In this document: piece by piece, positions 43,572 to 52,504 of the stretch
Numbering within the stretch: position 1 is the stretch's first letter
Layout: every line of letters begins with the position of its first letter
Notes under the pieces: model-generated
What the model was told of the DNA's origin: nothing
What the model saw: only the letters and a program-made list of their open reading frames with translations
Database searches by the model: none
From: Paulinella micropora
Lineage: Eukaryota; Cercozoa; Imbricatea; Euglyphida
Assembly (NCBI GenBank): GCA_009731375.1
Contig: BJOX01000132.1
Span: 363,919 to 427,918, forward strand
Direction of reading: 5' to 3'
Length of the DNA stretch: 64,000 bases
Program-made: the position numbers and the translations under genes

Positions 43572-45135
43572 ATGGATTGCGGGCGCGGCAGGCTCAGAGA
43601 GCCAACGCTAGTAGGCTCAGCTCGTGCCCACAAACGACCCCGCTTTGACTTTTGCAGCAGCACCACCACCCCCGCATCGGCGCGGCGGCCGGCCGGGGGG
43701 CTGGACTTTAAGCGCCTGCCACAGGACGTGTTCGGCCTGGTCTGCTCCTTCATGGCTGACAATCCGCTGTGGCTGTTTGCTGTGTGGGCACGCGTGTGCC
43801 GCGGCGGCCCCTGCGCGCGACCCCGCCACTCTGCCTTTGCCCTGACGCTCGGCCAAATCCGCGGGCCCGTGCCCCAAGCCATCTGGGCAGAGTGGCCGGC
43901 CCTGACCAGCCTGACGTGCCTTTGCAAGCCTCCCGTCTCCAGGCAGTCGCTGTTTGACACCCTCGGACGGGGTCTGTGTGCGGTCCCTCTCGCTGCTGGG
44001 GCTACCTTCCGCCGAGGGGGGAGAGCTCCCACGGCTGGCCAAGCTACGCGGTCTGGAACATTTGTCGGTGGCGGCGTGCCAAGACGCAGGCGAGGCCGAG
44101 CTGCTCGGCCTGCTCCAGCTCCGGGCGCTGCGTGGCTTGGAGATCTACGGCTGCCCGAGACTGACCGATGCGGTGCTGGCCGCCCTGTCCCAGCTGCGCA
44201 ATCTGCGGTGGCTGGGCCTGCGCTGGTGCGAGGGCCTCCTCAGCGCGCACGGGCTCGGCCGGCTAGTGCGGGCTCTGCCCGGCTTGCAGAGACTGGACCT
44301 CGATGGCTGCCCGGCAGTCACGGACGAAGCACTGGCGCACCTAGCAGAGCTCCCCGAGCTGCAGCGTCTAAGCTTGGCGGGGTGCACGGAGTGGAGCGGC
44401 GCCGGCCTCGCCGCCTTGTCGGGGCTGTGCCGACTGCGGCATCTGGACCTGGGAGATTGTGCGCAACTGGCCGACGGGGGGCTGGCGCACCTGTCGGAGC
44501 TGCGCCAAATGCGCAGCCTGAGCCTCCGGGATTGCCACCAACTGACCTTCCGCGGCCTAGCCCGCCTGGCGGGGCTGGCCGAACTGCGCCATCTGGACCT
44601 GGGCGGCTGTACGGGCTTGGACGACGGGGTCCTGTCGTGGCTAGCCAGCCTGCCGTTCCTGCGCAGTCTGGTGCTGCGCGGCTGCCGCGGGCTCACAACC
44701 GCCGGGCTGGCCAAACGCCTGTCCGCGCTGCAGGACCTGCGGCGGCTAGACCTGAGCCATTGTCCCCAGCTTACCGACTCCGTGGCGGTCGGGTTCGCGG
44801 GCCTCCGACGGTTGCACAGCCTGGACCTAAGTCGTAACGCGTGGTTCTCGGACGCGGGCGCCGCGCACGTGGCGGGCCTGGGAAGGCTGCGTTGCCTGCG
44901 AATTACGCACTGCCAGCTCACCGACAATGGGCTTGCCGTACTGGCAGCGGCCCTCCCCGAGCTAACGGACCTGTGCTTACAGAGCTGCGCGAAGCTCACC
45001 ATGGCGGGGGTAGTGTTTTTGCTTAGCCACCCGCAATTGCGCAAGGTTGATCTGGGCCTCTGCTACGGCCTGGACCCAAACTCCGCCCTCTTCCGCAACA
45101 CGCGCCCGGGCGGGCAGTGCATGCTGTTCATTTAA
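43572..45135 (+). CDS. F-box and leucine-rich-repeat protein (frameshifted)
   Basis: The ATG frame carries an F-box-like segment (LDFKRLPQDVFGLVCSFM, WLFAVWARVC) at residues about 36-80, then the first LRR. The frame changes near 43965, where cggacgggg would gain or lose a G. The other frame runs to the stop with about 14 LRRs of the cysteine-containing type (LRHLDLGDCAQLADGGLAHL; LRSLVLRGCRGLTTAGLA; LRRLDLSHCPQLTDSVAV). F-box/LRR proteins are substrate adaptors of SCF ubiquitin ligases; the family assignment is firm, the substrate unknown. The frameshift may be a sequencing error, since both halves are well preserved. Confidence 0.85.
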
Positions 45136-45719
45136 CATGGCTTAGTCCGGTTCTTTTGATTAAACTCTAGTTGACAGGGAAAATACTTGACCGCCGGAGC
45201 TTTGTGTAAAAAAAGAATTATTATTCAGTCATTTTTTATTTTCTTTTGTTTTTTTTGAGGGGGGGGGATTTAAATTAAGGAAATGACACCTTTTGCCGCC
45301 CAGGAAAAACCCCGGGCGGCCGGGAGGAAATGTCTGCTCCTGCTGGGAATAGTCTTTTCTTCCGCGTCCAAATTGTCTAGCTTGGTCGGGCCTCGGTTGC
45401 AGGCCTTGCCACTTTCCTTGGGCGCCCCGGGGGCCCTCCGCCTAATAGCGCCAGCAGCAGCAGCAGCGGTCGGATCAGCTTAGCCCAGTTGCTATCGAAG
45501 GAGGCGCAACAGACAGGACAAGCTTTCGCCCTTGGCCCCATGCTACGGATGAGAGGTGTGGGGAGGGAAAGTGGCAGGCAGAGGGGAGAAAGGGAGAAAA
45601 AGGGAGGGGCGCCTCCCCCCTAATGTTCGATACAAGGAGAGGGGGAGGGGGGTTGCCTTCTCCTCCCCCGCCTCTTTTCTCTCCCCGTTCTCCCCCCTCT
45701 CCCCATTCTTTCCCCCCTT
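45136..45719. other. Intergenic; possible 66-residue ORF at 45283
   Basis: AT-rich 3' flank to about 45270, then a plus-strand ATG frame (45283-45483). It has one hydrophobic segment (KCLLLLGIVFSSASKLSSLV) and an alanine-rich end, in non-repeat sequence. It might be a small membrane peptide, but nothing supports expression. C/T-rich repeat spacer follows. Confidence 0.25.
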
Positions 45720-46348
45720 TTTCGAATGAAATTTGTCGTCAAATTGTCTGCGTGTGTTTCCACGGAAAAACTGCCGGCACCCCTTTTCGTAGAATGCGTG
45801 CCCCCCGCCATTTGGGCGGAGTGGGCGGCTCTCAGCAACCTGACGTGTCACTACCCCTTCCGTCGCCGGGTCGCTCTTGGGCACCCTCGGAGCCAGCGGG
45901 AGTTGTGTGCGGGCCCTCTTGCCGCTGGGGGCTACAATCCGCCCGCAGCCGACAGCAGTTCAACGGCGGAAAAGAAAACAGTCTACGAAAATAAGGAGGA
46001 GGAAGACACACGACTGAGGGGAATGTGCCGCGTGCTGCTCCTTCTCCCTTTCCAGCTGCTTGCCGATCTCTGGGGAGGTTCAAGCCCTCTAAGAATTCAA
46101 TCCGACGACGTGACAGACACTGGCCTTGATTTAACGGTCAGCAAGTTGGTGCCAAAGTGTAAGACTCCGCCTTGACTTTTGCAGCAGCGCCCGAGCTGTG
46201 CGAAGCTCACTATGGCAGGGGTCATGTCTCTTCTTAGCCACCCGCAATTGCGCAAGGGGTGATCTGTGCCTTTGCTACGGCTTTGGACCCTAGCTCCACC
46301 CTCTTCCACAACATGTGCCCGGGCGGGCAGTGTGTGATGTTTATTTAA
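45720..46348 (+). pseudogene. Degenerate second copy of the F-box/LRR gene
   Basis: Two parts match the intact gene. Near 45800-45950: PPAIWAEWAALSNLTC and ELCAGPLAAGG against PQAIWAEWPALTSLTC and GLCAVPLAAGA. Near 46190-46348: the last 50 codons, ending cgggcgggcagtgtgtgatg before a stop (intact copy: cgggcgggcagtgcatgctg). Between them are an H module (ggggaatgtgccgcgtgctg) and a module A core (ggtgccaaagtgtaagactc) joined to cttgacttttgcagcagc, a piece found near the start of the intact gene. The F-box and most LRRs are missing. The 5' junction is a P-element sequence (aatgaaatttgtcgtcaaat). Confidence 0.8.
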
Positions 46349-46500
46349 CACAAACTTCCCGGGGGGGGGGGGNNNNNNNNNNGGAACAGGAAAAGATTGG
46401 GGGAGGTGAGAAAGAGGGAGAGAGAGAGAAGATCAGAAAGAGCTGGAAAGTTTTTGTTTAGCCCGAACCTGGCTTTAAGTCTACTTAATAGCTAAACTGT

Positions 46501-47031
46501 ATGCAAGGGAAAATTTCCGGGCTTTTAGGTCAGCAAAGCCTTGCCGACCCAACGGCCCTGGGTCAAGCGCTCAACCCCGACGACAAACTATGGCCGTTAT
46601 TTGCGTATGAGACACAGAAAGACAAATTCGTTGAGCTCACGTATAACAACAAACCTTGCATCCACGAGAAGAAAGCGTTCATTGCCGGCGCCGCTTTCAG
46701 CACGCCGAGACCCTGGAGCACCTTAACCTTTCAGCTTGAAACAGCAGAAAACGAAGCGTTTGACTTGTTCTTCAAGACCAACACTGACAAGACCCGAAAT
46801 AATAGGTTGCTAGTAAATCTGCCCGCGAGACAGAAAGACAAGGCTCATAAAAAGCTGCGCGCACTCTTCGATGAAGGCCTGCAGGTCAACAAGCACATCA
46901 AATTCCAAAGTCATTGTGGCTGGAATAAGGTCTGCAGCATGTGGGATGGCGGCCTTGGGAGTGGTTCAAAAATCACGTCCAAGACTACCTTTGCTGCTCC
47001 GCGACGGTGCGCAACGATATCACATGGCTAG
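46501..47031 (+). CDS. Hypothetical protein, possibly longer through a frameshift
   Basis: An ATG-started frame of 176 codons in non-repeat sequence (KLWPLFAYETQKDKFVELTY, FQLETAENEAFDLFFKTNTD). After about residue 145 the composition changes to low-complexity Gly/Ser/Thr. An overlapping frame from about 46941 reads WRPWEWFKNHVQDYLCC, then ITWLGVHATYMSSDRYKW, which looks more natural. A one-base change near tgtgggatggcgg may therefore join them, giving a protein of about 240 residues or more. No family recognised. Its 3' end overlaps the convergent MYND gene. Confidence 0.6.
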   Translation: MQGKISGLLGQQSLADPTALGQALNPDDKLWPLFAYETQKDKFVELTYNNKPCIHEKKAFIAGAAFSTPRPWSTLTFQLETAENEAFDLFFKTNTDKTRNNRLLVNLPARQKDKAHKKLRALFDEGLQVNKHIKFQSHCGWNKVCSMWDGGLGSGSKITSKTTFAAPRRCATISHG

Positions 47032-47655
47032 GAGTGCACGCGACATACATGAGCTCGGATCGTTACAAGTGGCTGTGCATGCCGCTTTTCTATACTTACC
47101 TGGCGGACTATCTGCTGGTGGACTGTCTGGTGGCGGACTGTCTGTTGGTGTCAGCGTCAGCACGCCCAGGGCCGCGTGCAAGTTTTGCGGATCCTCCTCG
47201 AGCTCCAGCAGCGTGGAGCTGACCACTACGACCAGCGCCGCACGATCAGACGGGGATGGGTAGCCCTTGAGGAAATCGCGCAGGACGATCGACCCGGGCT
47301 TGGCCAGCTTTTGTGCGGAAATATGTTGACTTACCATTTCATCTCCCAAATCCAAGCGCAGGTACACCAGCCTGCTTTCGTCGCCCGGCGGGACAAGGGG
47401 CGCCAAGGTGTCGTACCACTGCCGGGGCTCCCGGCACATCTGGCGCACGAACTGGCGCACGCGCTTGCACTCCTTGATCACCTGAGACCCTGGTTGGCAA
47501 ATCCTACGGTGCGCCCGTTTCCAGTCTTCTTTCTGGCATTGCGGGCCGCAGTACGTCGCGTGGCGGCAGCGGGCGCACTTGCGGACGCGCGCTGGACCTT
47601 TAGCCTTATTAGGGCATTCGAGGTTGAAGCACCGGCCCTTGTAGAAGAACTCCAT
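47020..47655 (-). CDS. MYND-type zinc-finger protein
   Basis: A protein of 211 residues; the ATG at 47655 gives MEFFYKGRCFNLECPNKAKG. The finger spans residues about 9-52: C...C (RCFNLEC), then CARC, YCGPQCQ, DWKRAHRRIC. This is the MYND spacing of Cys and His that binds two zinc ions and mediates protein-protein contacts. The rest is helical (QVIKECKRVRQFVRQMCREP) and ends in a Pro/Asp/Ser tail (TDSPPPDSPPADSPPGKY). Upstream frames continue only through poly-G and N. It is divergent from the LRR gene at 47889, with a 119-N gap between them. Confidence 0.85.
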   Translation of the reverse strand: MEFFYKGRCFNLECPNKAKGPARVRKCARCRHATYCGPQCQKEDWKRAHRRICQPGSQVIKECKRVRQFVRQMCREPRQWYDTLAPLVPPGDESRLVYLRLDLGDEMVSQHISAQKLAKPGSIVLRDFLKGYPSPSDRAALVVVVSSTLLELEEDPQNLHAALGVLTLTPTDSPPPDSPPADSPPGKYRKAACTATCNDPSSCMSRALLAM

Positions 47656-47888
47656 GGCGCGATTAGAGCAAAAAGAATTTGTCTTAAACAGGCACGGACA
47701 TTGNNNNNNNNNNNNNNNNNNNNNNNNNNNNNNNNNNNNNNNNNNNNNNNNNNNNNNNNNNNNNNNNNNNNNNNNNNNNNNNNNNNNNNNNNNNNNNNNN
47801 NNNNNNNNNNNNNNNNNNNNNNGGGGGGGGGGGGGGGGGGGGGGGGGGGCTCGGGGGGTTTGCCCCCCGGAGACAAATAATCCCACGC
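47656..47888. other. Divergent promoter region with 119-N gap
   Basis: Gap 47704-47822, followed by 27 consecutive G (47823-47849) and an inverted repeat (ctcggggggtttgccccccg). It must hold the promoters of both divergent genes, but the gap hides most of it. Confidence 0.5.
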
Positions 47889-49697
47889 ATGAGAGCACGT
47901 CATCTCTGGGAGCTGCTAACAAGCCCCGCCGACCTAGAGTCCCAGGCCGACCCCGCCCACGAGCAAGCGCGCGGGCGCAAAAGGAAGCGACATCATCAGG
48001 GCGCCGACGAGCGCAAGCAAGCCGGGGCTTGGCTGGGCGCGTTGCAGTACCAAATTAGGCACGGCTTACAACCGATAGCGCTGGACGTGACGGCCCTTGG
48101 TGGGCGTCCTCGTGTGCTCAGAACCTTGACGAAGGTGATGAAAAAGCACAAGGGCAAGTTTGATTTGCAGCTGCGCCTCCGCGAGGAAAAGCACTTGGAG
48201 CAAGAGAGCCTGGCCGTTTGCCAAAGTCTGGCGTGGCTTGCCTATCCACTGGCGCGCAGCCTGGAACTGCAAGGACTGCGCGGGGGTCTTTGCAAGCTGC
48301 CGCGCCACAAAGAGGGGCGCCTGGTGCTGGCAGACTGCCAAGAAGCCACCTTGGTGCTTGAAGGCCCACCTAAACAGCTGAGTCTGCTGGACTGCGTCGC
48401 TTGTGTCACGACCCTAAAGCCGACCTCGAGAGGCTGGTTCTACAACGACGGGTACATAGACGAAGCCATCAGGCTCGAATACACGCTCGGAGCTCGCGCT
48501 GTCCAGCATCGCAATCGGCTCCAGCACCTAGAGCTGTTCTGTGTAAAAAGCCTGGAAGTGGTCTTGTTTGGATCAGGCCAGGACTTGAGCTGGCCTGGCT
48601 TGGATTTATCCAAGGACGACTATGAATTTGTAACGTCCCTTCGACTCCGCTTCAACTGCGCCGCCGACGACGAACGAATACGGCTCTTGGCAGAAGCAGG
48701 CCTGCCACGAGACACGGCGCGTTTAGTGGTAGAGTATGTCCCACTGATCTGTACAGTGGGGAGCAAGCGACTGCGTCAAAGTTTGTTGCGGGGTCGCATC
48801 CTTTACCCAAATTCAAATTCAGATTCAAATTCAGATTCAGATTCAGAACCATATGATGATATGGATGAACGTGACCTTGGGGTGGGCACGTTGGAGTTGG
48901 AGGGGTTTGCTCTGGAAACTCACGACGTGCTCTACGTGCTTTGTGATTTTCTGCAGCCTTTTCATAAGACAAGGCTCCGAATGGTCAATTTCACGCTTGC
49001 GCGGCCGGCGGACACACTAGCTTGGGCCAGAGCTTTCCGAACGCTGGCCACGGGGCTAAGAGAGCTCTCTTGGCACGGCTGCGATTTCGTGGACGATAAG
49101 TTTGTCGCCCTGGTGTTTGCTGATCTCTTGTCCGGCGAGCTGGATCGGGGCACACTTTTGGAATACCTGGAGAGTCTGGACCTCGGTGGCACGCGCGTCG
49201 TGTCCCTGCCTCCGATGATGCTGGCACGGCTCTCAAAACTCCAGACCCTGCACTTACCTAGCCTTGACGTACTGGACGCCTGCCTCCAGCAGCCTGACTC
49301 GTCGGTCTTAGCAAACCTGCAAGAGCTGCGAGTTGATCGTGCCTTGGAGTGGATTTTGCTACCCAAGTACTTTGATTTACTGAAAAACGTGCGCTGGCTG
49401 GAACTGAACCTGACTACGAAAGACACAGGAGTTTGTAAGCTACGCCTAGTGCAAGAGGCATGGCACGCCTGGCCCAGACTGACTCGTTGGTGCCTGCGCG
49501 ACGCGGGCGGGGGCATGAGCTTTCAATGCGCTTGGGCGCTGTACCAGCTGTGCGAGCAACCCGGCCGCGCAGTTCGGGACGCACTGATCCTGGACCTGCG
49601 AGGCACCAAACTGACCCTTGATGAACTAGCACAGCTGCAAACGTGGGGCCGCGCCGCCTGCTTGTTTGACTTGCCAGCCCGTCTGTCACAAAGCTGA
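47889..49697 (+). CDS. Leucine-rich-repeat-like protein, 602 residues
   Basis: It starts MRARHLWELLTSPADL, with a basic patch (GRKRKRHH) near residue 30. The body has irregular LRR-like strands (YPLARSLELQGLRGGLCKLP, LRELSWHGCDFVDDKFVALV, YLESLDLGGTRVVSLPPMML, LQTLHLPSLDVLDACL). A low-complexity acidic insert NSNSDSNSDSDSE sits near residue 310. The C-terminus (CLFDLPARLSQS) aligns with CLFTLPQLSQRP inside the broken gene at 52858-56456, so the two are paralogues. No F-box was identified. Apparently intact. Probably a protein-binding scaffold; the partner is unknown. Confidence 0.8.
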   Translation: MRARHLWELLTSPADLESQADPAHEQARGRKRKRHHQGADERKQAGAWLGALQYQIRHGLQPIALDVTALGGRPRVLRTLTKVMKKHKGKFDLQLRLREEKHLEQESLAVCQSLAWLAYPLARSLELQGLRGGLCKLPRHKEGRLVLADCQEATLVLEGPPKQLSLLDCVACVTTLKPTSRGWFYNDGYIDEAIRLEYTLGARAVQHRNRLQHLELFCVKSLEVVLFGSGQDLSWPGLDLSKDDYEFVTSLRLRFNCAADDERIRLLAEAGLPRDTARLVVEYVPLICTVGSKRLRQSLLRGRILYPNSNSDSNSDSDSEPYDDMDERDLGVGTLELEGFALETHDVLYVLCDFLQPFHKTRLRMVNFTLARPADTLAWARAFRTLATGLRELSWHGCDFVDDKFVALVFADLLSGELDRGTLLEYLESLDLGGTRVVSLPPMMLARLSKLQTLHLPSLDVLDACLQQPDSSVLANLQELRVDRALEWILLPKYFDLLKNVRWLELNLTTKDTGVCKLRLVQEAWHAWPRLTRWCLRDAGGGMSFQCAWALYQLCEQPGRAVRDALILDLRGTKLTLDELAQLQTWGRAACLFDLPARLSQS

Positions 49698-49860
49698 ATT
49701 GCTATGACTGCGCTCAGTCCTCCAGTGTTCGGTCATCTTACGGTGAGCAGAACCAATATAGCTCTTCCATGGCAACTCACAAATAAGCCAGCCCGCCGAC
49801 AAGACCAGAAACAACGTCAGCCCAGGAGGATGCCAAAAGAGCAAACAATTTTTTTAATAA
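49698..49860 (-). pseudogene. 5' fragment of a second membrane-hydrolase gene
   Basis: The minus strand reads LTLFLVLSAGWLICELPWKS, then YIGSAHRKMTEHWRTERSHS. The first half matches the small membrane ORF at 51200-51379 (LTLFLVLS, GWLICELAWKSYI). The second half matches the start of the hydrolase (MIEHWRIQRSHS). Here they are in a single uninterrupted frame. The fragment ends at the stop codon of the LRR gene, so the rest was deleted, and about 75 bp of the membrane part are missing. Confidence 0.75.
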
Positions 49861-49968
49861 AATCTGTTCCCAACTGAAAACAGGAATTTCCTGTTTATGG
49901 ATGATGGTCGAGCTGTCTTTGGTGAGCACGATGCCCTCGTCCTTTGCTTGTTCCAGGAGTGATTTCAA
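49777..49968 (-). CDS. Possible small ORF after the hydrolase
   Basis: ATG 6 bases after the hydrolase stop; 63 codons, MKSLLEQAKDEGIVLTKDSS, then TIIHKQEIPVFSWEQ. The last third uses a non-native frame of the duplicated hydrolase leader, so at most the first 40 codons are meaningful. It might be the displaced end of another gene. Weak call. Confidence 0.25.
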   Translation of the reverse strand: MKSLLEQAKDEGIVLTKDSSTIIHKQEIPVFSWEQILLKKLFALLASSWADVVSGLVGGLAYL

Positions 49969-49974
49969 TCCGAT

Positions 49975-51198
49975 CTATCCAAGAGCCCGGGGACATTTTT
50001 TTGGACTCGTGTGCGTATCAAACAAGCGCTGAATCCGAGCGGCTAGGCTTGCTCGACCAAGCCATGACCCGTGAAAGCCCGGCTCCGTGTGGGTAGAGCT
50101 CTGTGGGAACATTGTTTGCATGTAGGGCAGATCGTAGTAGGTTAGGGGGTCCTTTGCCGAAAGCAAAAAGAGAGTGCTCGGGGATTCCAGAAGATTGTGA
50201 GAGCAGTGAGGCCAGAAACAGAAGCGATAGGGCAGAAACTTAAAATAACAACGACCTAGCTTTTCGTGCATGAGAAAAGCAGCAAAAAGCGTAGATACCC
50301 AGGGGTTCGAGGACCCGCCGCGCTGTGTCAGGATCGACAGGATCGTAGAGAACGGTTGACAGACCGCGCTATAGGCCATTGTGCAGGCAGACACCGTAAG
50401 CACGGGCTCGATCATGACGCTGGCACGGACGGAGTAGCAACCACCATACCTTTGCACGAAGCCATGGCTCACAGCTGCCCCTAGAGACCAGCCCACAATA
50501 ATGATTTCCACGATGCAGGAGCTTTGCAAGTAGGCGTGAAGTCGAGCCAAGAATCTGTCGAGAGTGACGCCCGAGCTGGTCGCGGTGAGTTCGCCAAAGT
50601 ACCAAAGCGGAGCAAAGACGGGCGCCACCACCACCTCACTGGCGGGGATGGCTCGTAACAAGTTCCAGATCGCAGCAGACTTGCAGGTGGCTCCGTGGAA
50701 GAGCAGGACGACACGCGAGCCTGGGCGCACAGGTCCCCGAATGACAAGAGGGGAATCTGCGTCGCGGGCCTGCCAGACCACTTGACCCTTCCAGCAGACG
50801 TAGGCGCACAGAAGCGAGTCCAAGGCGTACATCACGCGATTAGTGATCCAGGGCAAGTCCAAAGCGTGGGGTCGCATCTCCCAGATGGACGTTGCACAGC
50901 TGCAGGTGGGCTCGCGGTTCCGCGGGAAGTGACGCCTTACTGCTGCTAGCAGCTTCCCCGCCAAGGCTCGTTTTCTTTTCCGCGCCTGCGCCCCGGCTGC
51001 GCCAGCGCACAGAATGTCACAAAACACCTGGCGCAATTCCTGGTCGGAACACACCGTCAAGGCGCGGAAGTTAACAAGAGGGGCCACGGCAGCCTCGATC
51101 TGTTGTGCGTCTGCCTTTTGGAAGAATTCCAAGCACGATAGTATATCAAGATCGCTTGGAGTGCTATGGCTGCGCTGAATCCTCCAGTGTTCGATCAT
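49975..51198 (-). CDS. Alpha/beta-hydrolase (serine hydrolase or lipase-like)
   Basis: A protein of 407 residues. Residues about 165-185 hold VVLLFHGATCKSAAIW, the HG oxyanion-hole segment. GWSLGAAVSHGF near residue 240 is the nucleophile elbow GxSxG. LLSAKDPLTYYDLP near 350 gives the acid Asp, and EPGFHGSWLGR near 380 the catalytic His. All three catalytic residues are therefore in order. The N-terminal 150 residues are helical and of unknown role (LEFFQKADAQQIEAAV, ARKRKRALAGKLLAAVRRH). Substrate unknown; an ester or lipid is the family norm. The ATG lies one base after the stop of the small membrane ORF; the duplicated 5' copy shows the two once shared one frame. Confidence 0.85.
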   Translation of the reverse strand: MIEHWRIQRSHSTPSDLDILSCLEFFQKADAQQIEAAVAPLVNFRALTVCSDQELRQVFCDILCAGAAGAQARKRKRALAGKLLAAVRRHFPRNREPTCSCATSIWEMRPHALDLPWITNRVMYALDSLLCAYVCWKGQVVWQARDADSPLVIRGPVRPGSRVVLLFHGATCKSAAIWNLLRAIPASEVVVAPVFAPLWYFGELTATSSGVTLDRFLARLHAYLQSSCIVEIIIVGWSLGAAVSHGFVQRYGGCYSVRASVMIEPVLTVSACTMAYSAVCQPFSTILSILTQRGGSSNPWVSTLFAAFLMHEKLGRCYFKFLPYRFCFWPHCSHNLLESPSTLFLLSAKDPLTYYDLPYMQTMFPQSSTHTEPGFHGSWLGRASLAARIQRLFDTHTSPKKCPRALG

Positions 51199-51199
51199 C

Positions 51200-51379
51200 T
51201 TACGGTGGGCACCTAATATAGCTCTTCCATGCTAACTCACAAATCAGCCAGCCGGTGAGCATGGCCCACGCCAAGAGCCTGAGCAATGCCGAGGAAGAAG
51301 ACGAAGCTAAGAAATACACATCCGACAAGACCAGAAACAACGTCAGCCCAAGCGACAACCCCTCGTACAGACCCGCCAT
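51200..51379 (-). CDS. Small two-segment membrane ORF, probably the split N-terminus of the hydrolase
   Basis: 59 residues from the ATG at 51379 (MAGLYEGLSLGLTLFLVLSD). Two hydrophobic segments: LGLTLFLVLSDVYFLA and LLRLLAWAMLTGWLICEL. The stop is followed by one base and then the hydrolase ATG (taagatg). The related fragment at 49698-49860 is two bases longer here and reads straight through into the hydrolase. The gene pair is therefore best read as a frameshifted single membrane hydrolase, or as a tightly coupled pair. Confidence 0.6.
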   Translation of the reverse strand: MAGLYEGLSLGLTLFLVLSDVYFLASSSSSALLRLLAWAMLTGWLICELAWKSYIRCPP

Positions 51380-51424
51380 GGCCGTAGCCACCCCGCTGGC
51401 GCGGGCTGGAATGGAGAAAAGCTG

Positions 51425-51590
51425 GGGGGGGGGGCGCCAAAGAATACGCAAAATACGCTGAATTAAAGATCGACAAAGTCTTACATTTGACACTGAAAGC
51501 TCGTTCTATTTTTGGAGCAGGATGTGGCTGTAGGGGGGGGGGGCACGCCCCCCCCCCCCCCCCCCCTCCTTTTTTTTTCANNNNNNNNNN
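51425..51590 (-). repeat. Reversed module A, poly-C and gap
   Basis: A reversed module A (aatacgctgaattaaagatc, then gacaaagtcttacatttgac) lies at about 51440-51500. G and C runs and the gap 51581-51590 follow. Confidence 0.7.
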
Positions 51591-51649
51591 GCGCTTGTTC
51601 TTTGGCTCTCGTTTCACTTAAGAATTTGCCAAATACAAGCAAACAATCG

Positions 51650-52504
51650 ATGCTGTTGCTGCTGACGACGAGCGTCCTGCTGCTGGCCCGCTCTGTGAGG
51701 GGCGCCTGCGATTGCTACGGCTGCACCAGTACGGTGACAGTGAGCACGAACGCGTGGCTTCCCGCTCCCAGCGCGTGCTCGGACCCGAGCCACGCCCTGG
51801 CCGTGAGCGATTTGCGCATTGCTTCGACGGACCAGTCTACTTTCGACGTGAGGGGCTGGACGAATTCCAGCCGGGAGTACTATTACACGGCCCTGAGCGA
51901 CAGCGACGTGACGTGCTTCAACCTGGGAGCGGACACGGACGTGGGCGTGACGGCCGACATGCGCCTGCAGGTGACGTGCAAGAACCAGTTCGTTAGTTGT
52001 CCCCTGATGTACGAAGTGCAGTACGCCTGCCGCAAACTGAACCCATGCAGCTGCCCCGCGTGCACGGACAACACAACGGTGCCCGCGGGCACCTCGGACG
52101 AACTCAGCCCCAACCTCAACTGCACCAACGGCCTGTACCTGGAGAAGCTGCAGGTCCGGGCGCTGAACGCGGGCCGGACTGTGTCTCCGGACTTGTTTAC
52201 GGTGCGCACGCGCACGGCGCGAGGCGCGGCCACGTACGCGATAGGGCCGTCGTTGCTCGAACCCAACTCTTGCTTCTCGTACACGAACCCTCCCGGCGAT
52301 TATATTGATAGTGCGAATGTGTACATCTATGTCAAGTGCGAGAACGCGGAGCGTCCCTGCTTGTTAGAGTTCGTGGGCAAGGCGCGCTGCCGCGACCCGC
52401 CGACCACGACGAGCGCGCCGGCCCAAACCAGCGCGGCCGCCCCCAGGGTGGGCCCGGGGGCGGCCGCGCTGGTGTTCGGGGTGGGTTTGGCCCTGCTCAC
52501 GTAA
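51650..52504 (+). CDS. Cysteine-rich ectoprotein with probable GPI anchor
   Basis: A protein of 284 residues with the ATG at 51650. It has signal peptide MLLLLTTSVLLLARSVRG, then about 230 residues with some 16 Cys (CDCYGCTSTV; NPCSCPACTDNTTVPAG) and several Asn-x-Ser/Thr sites. The end is a Thr/Ala/Pro stalk (PPTTTSAPAQTSAAAPRVG) and a final hydrophobic stretch AALVFGVGLALLT with no charged tail. That end is the classic GPI-attachment signal of eukaryotic surface proteins. Internal duplication is possible (TCFNLGADTDVGVTADMRLQ versus SCFSYTNPPGDYIDSANVYI). No family recognised; a cell-surface role is inferred. Confidence 0.8.
   Translation: MLLLLTTSVLLLARSVRGACDCYGCTSTVTVSTNAWLPAPSACSDPSHALAVSDLRIASTDQSTFDVRGWTNSSREYYYTALSDSDVTCFNLGADTDVGVTADMRLQVTCKNQFVSCPLMYEVQYACRKLNPCSCPACTDNTTVPAGTSDELSPNLNCTNGLYLEKLQVRALNAGRTVSPDLFTVRTRTARGAATYAIGPSLLEPNSCFSYTNPPGDYIDSANVYIYVKCENAERPCLLEFVGKARCRDPPTTTSAPAQTSAAAPRVGPGAAALVFGVGLALLT

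Noticed and set aside
42989-44032. A 347-codon minus-strand ORF overlapping the F-box gene
   Set aside because: Its N-terminal half is antisense to the F-box coding region, and only its middle overlaps the small membrane protein, in one of that gene's two frames.
44145-45044. 299-codon Arg/Ser-rich minus-strand ORF
   Set aside because: Shadow of the LRR array on the plus strand; composition typical of antisense GC-rich coding DNA.
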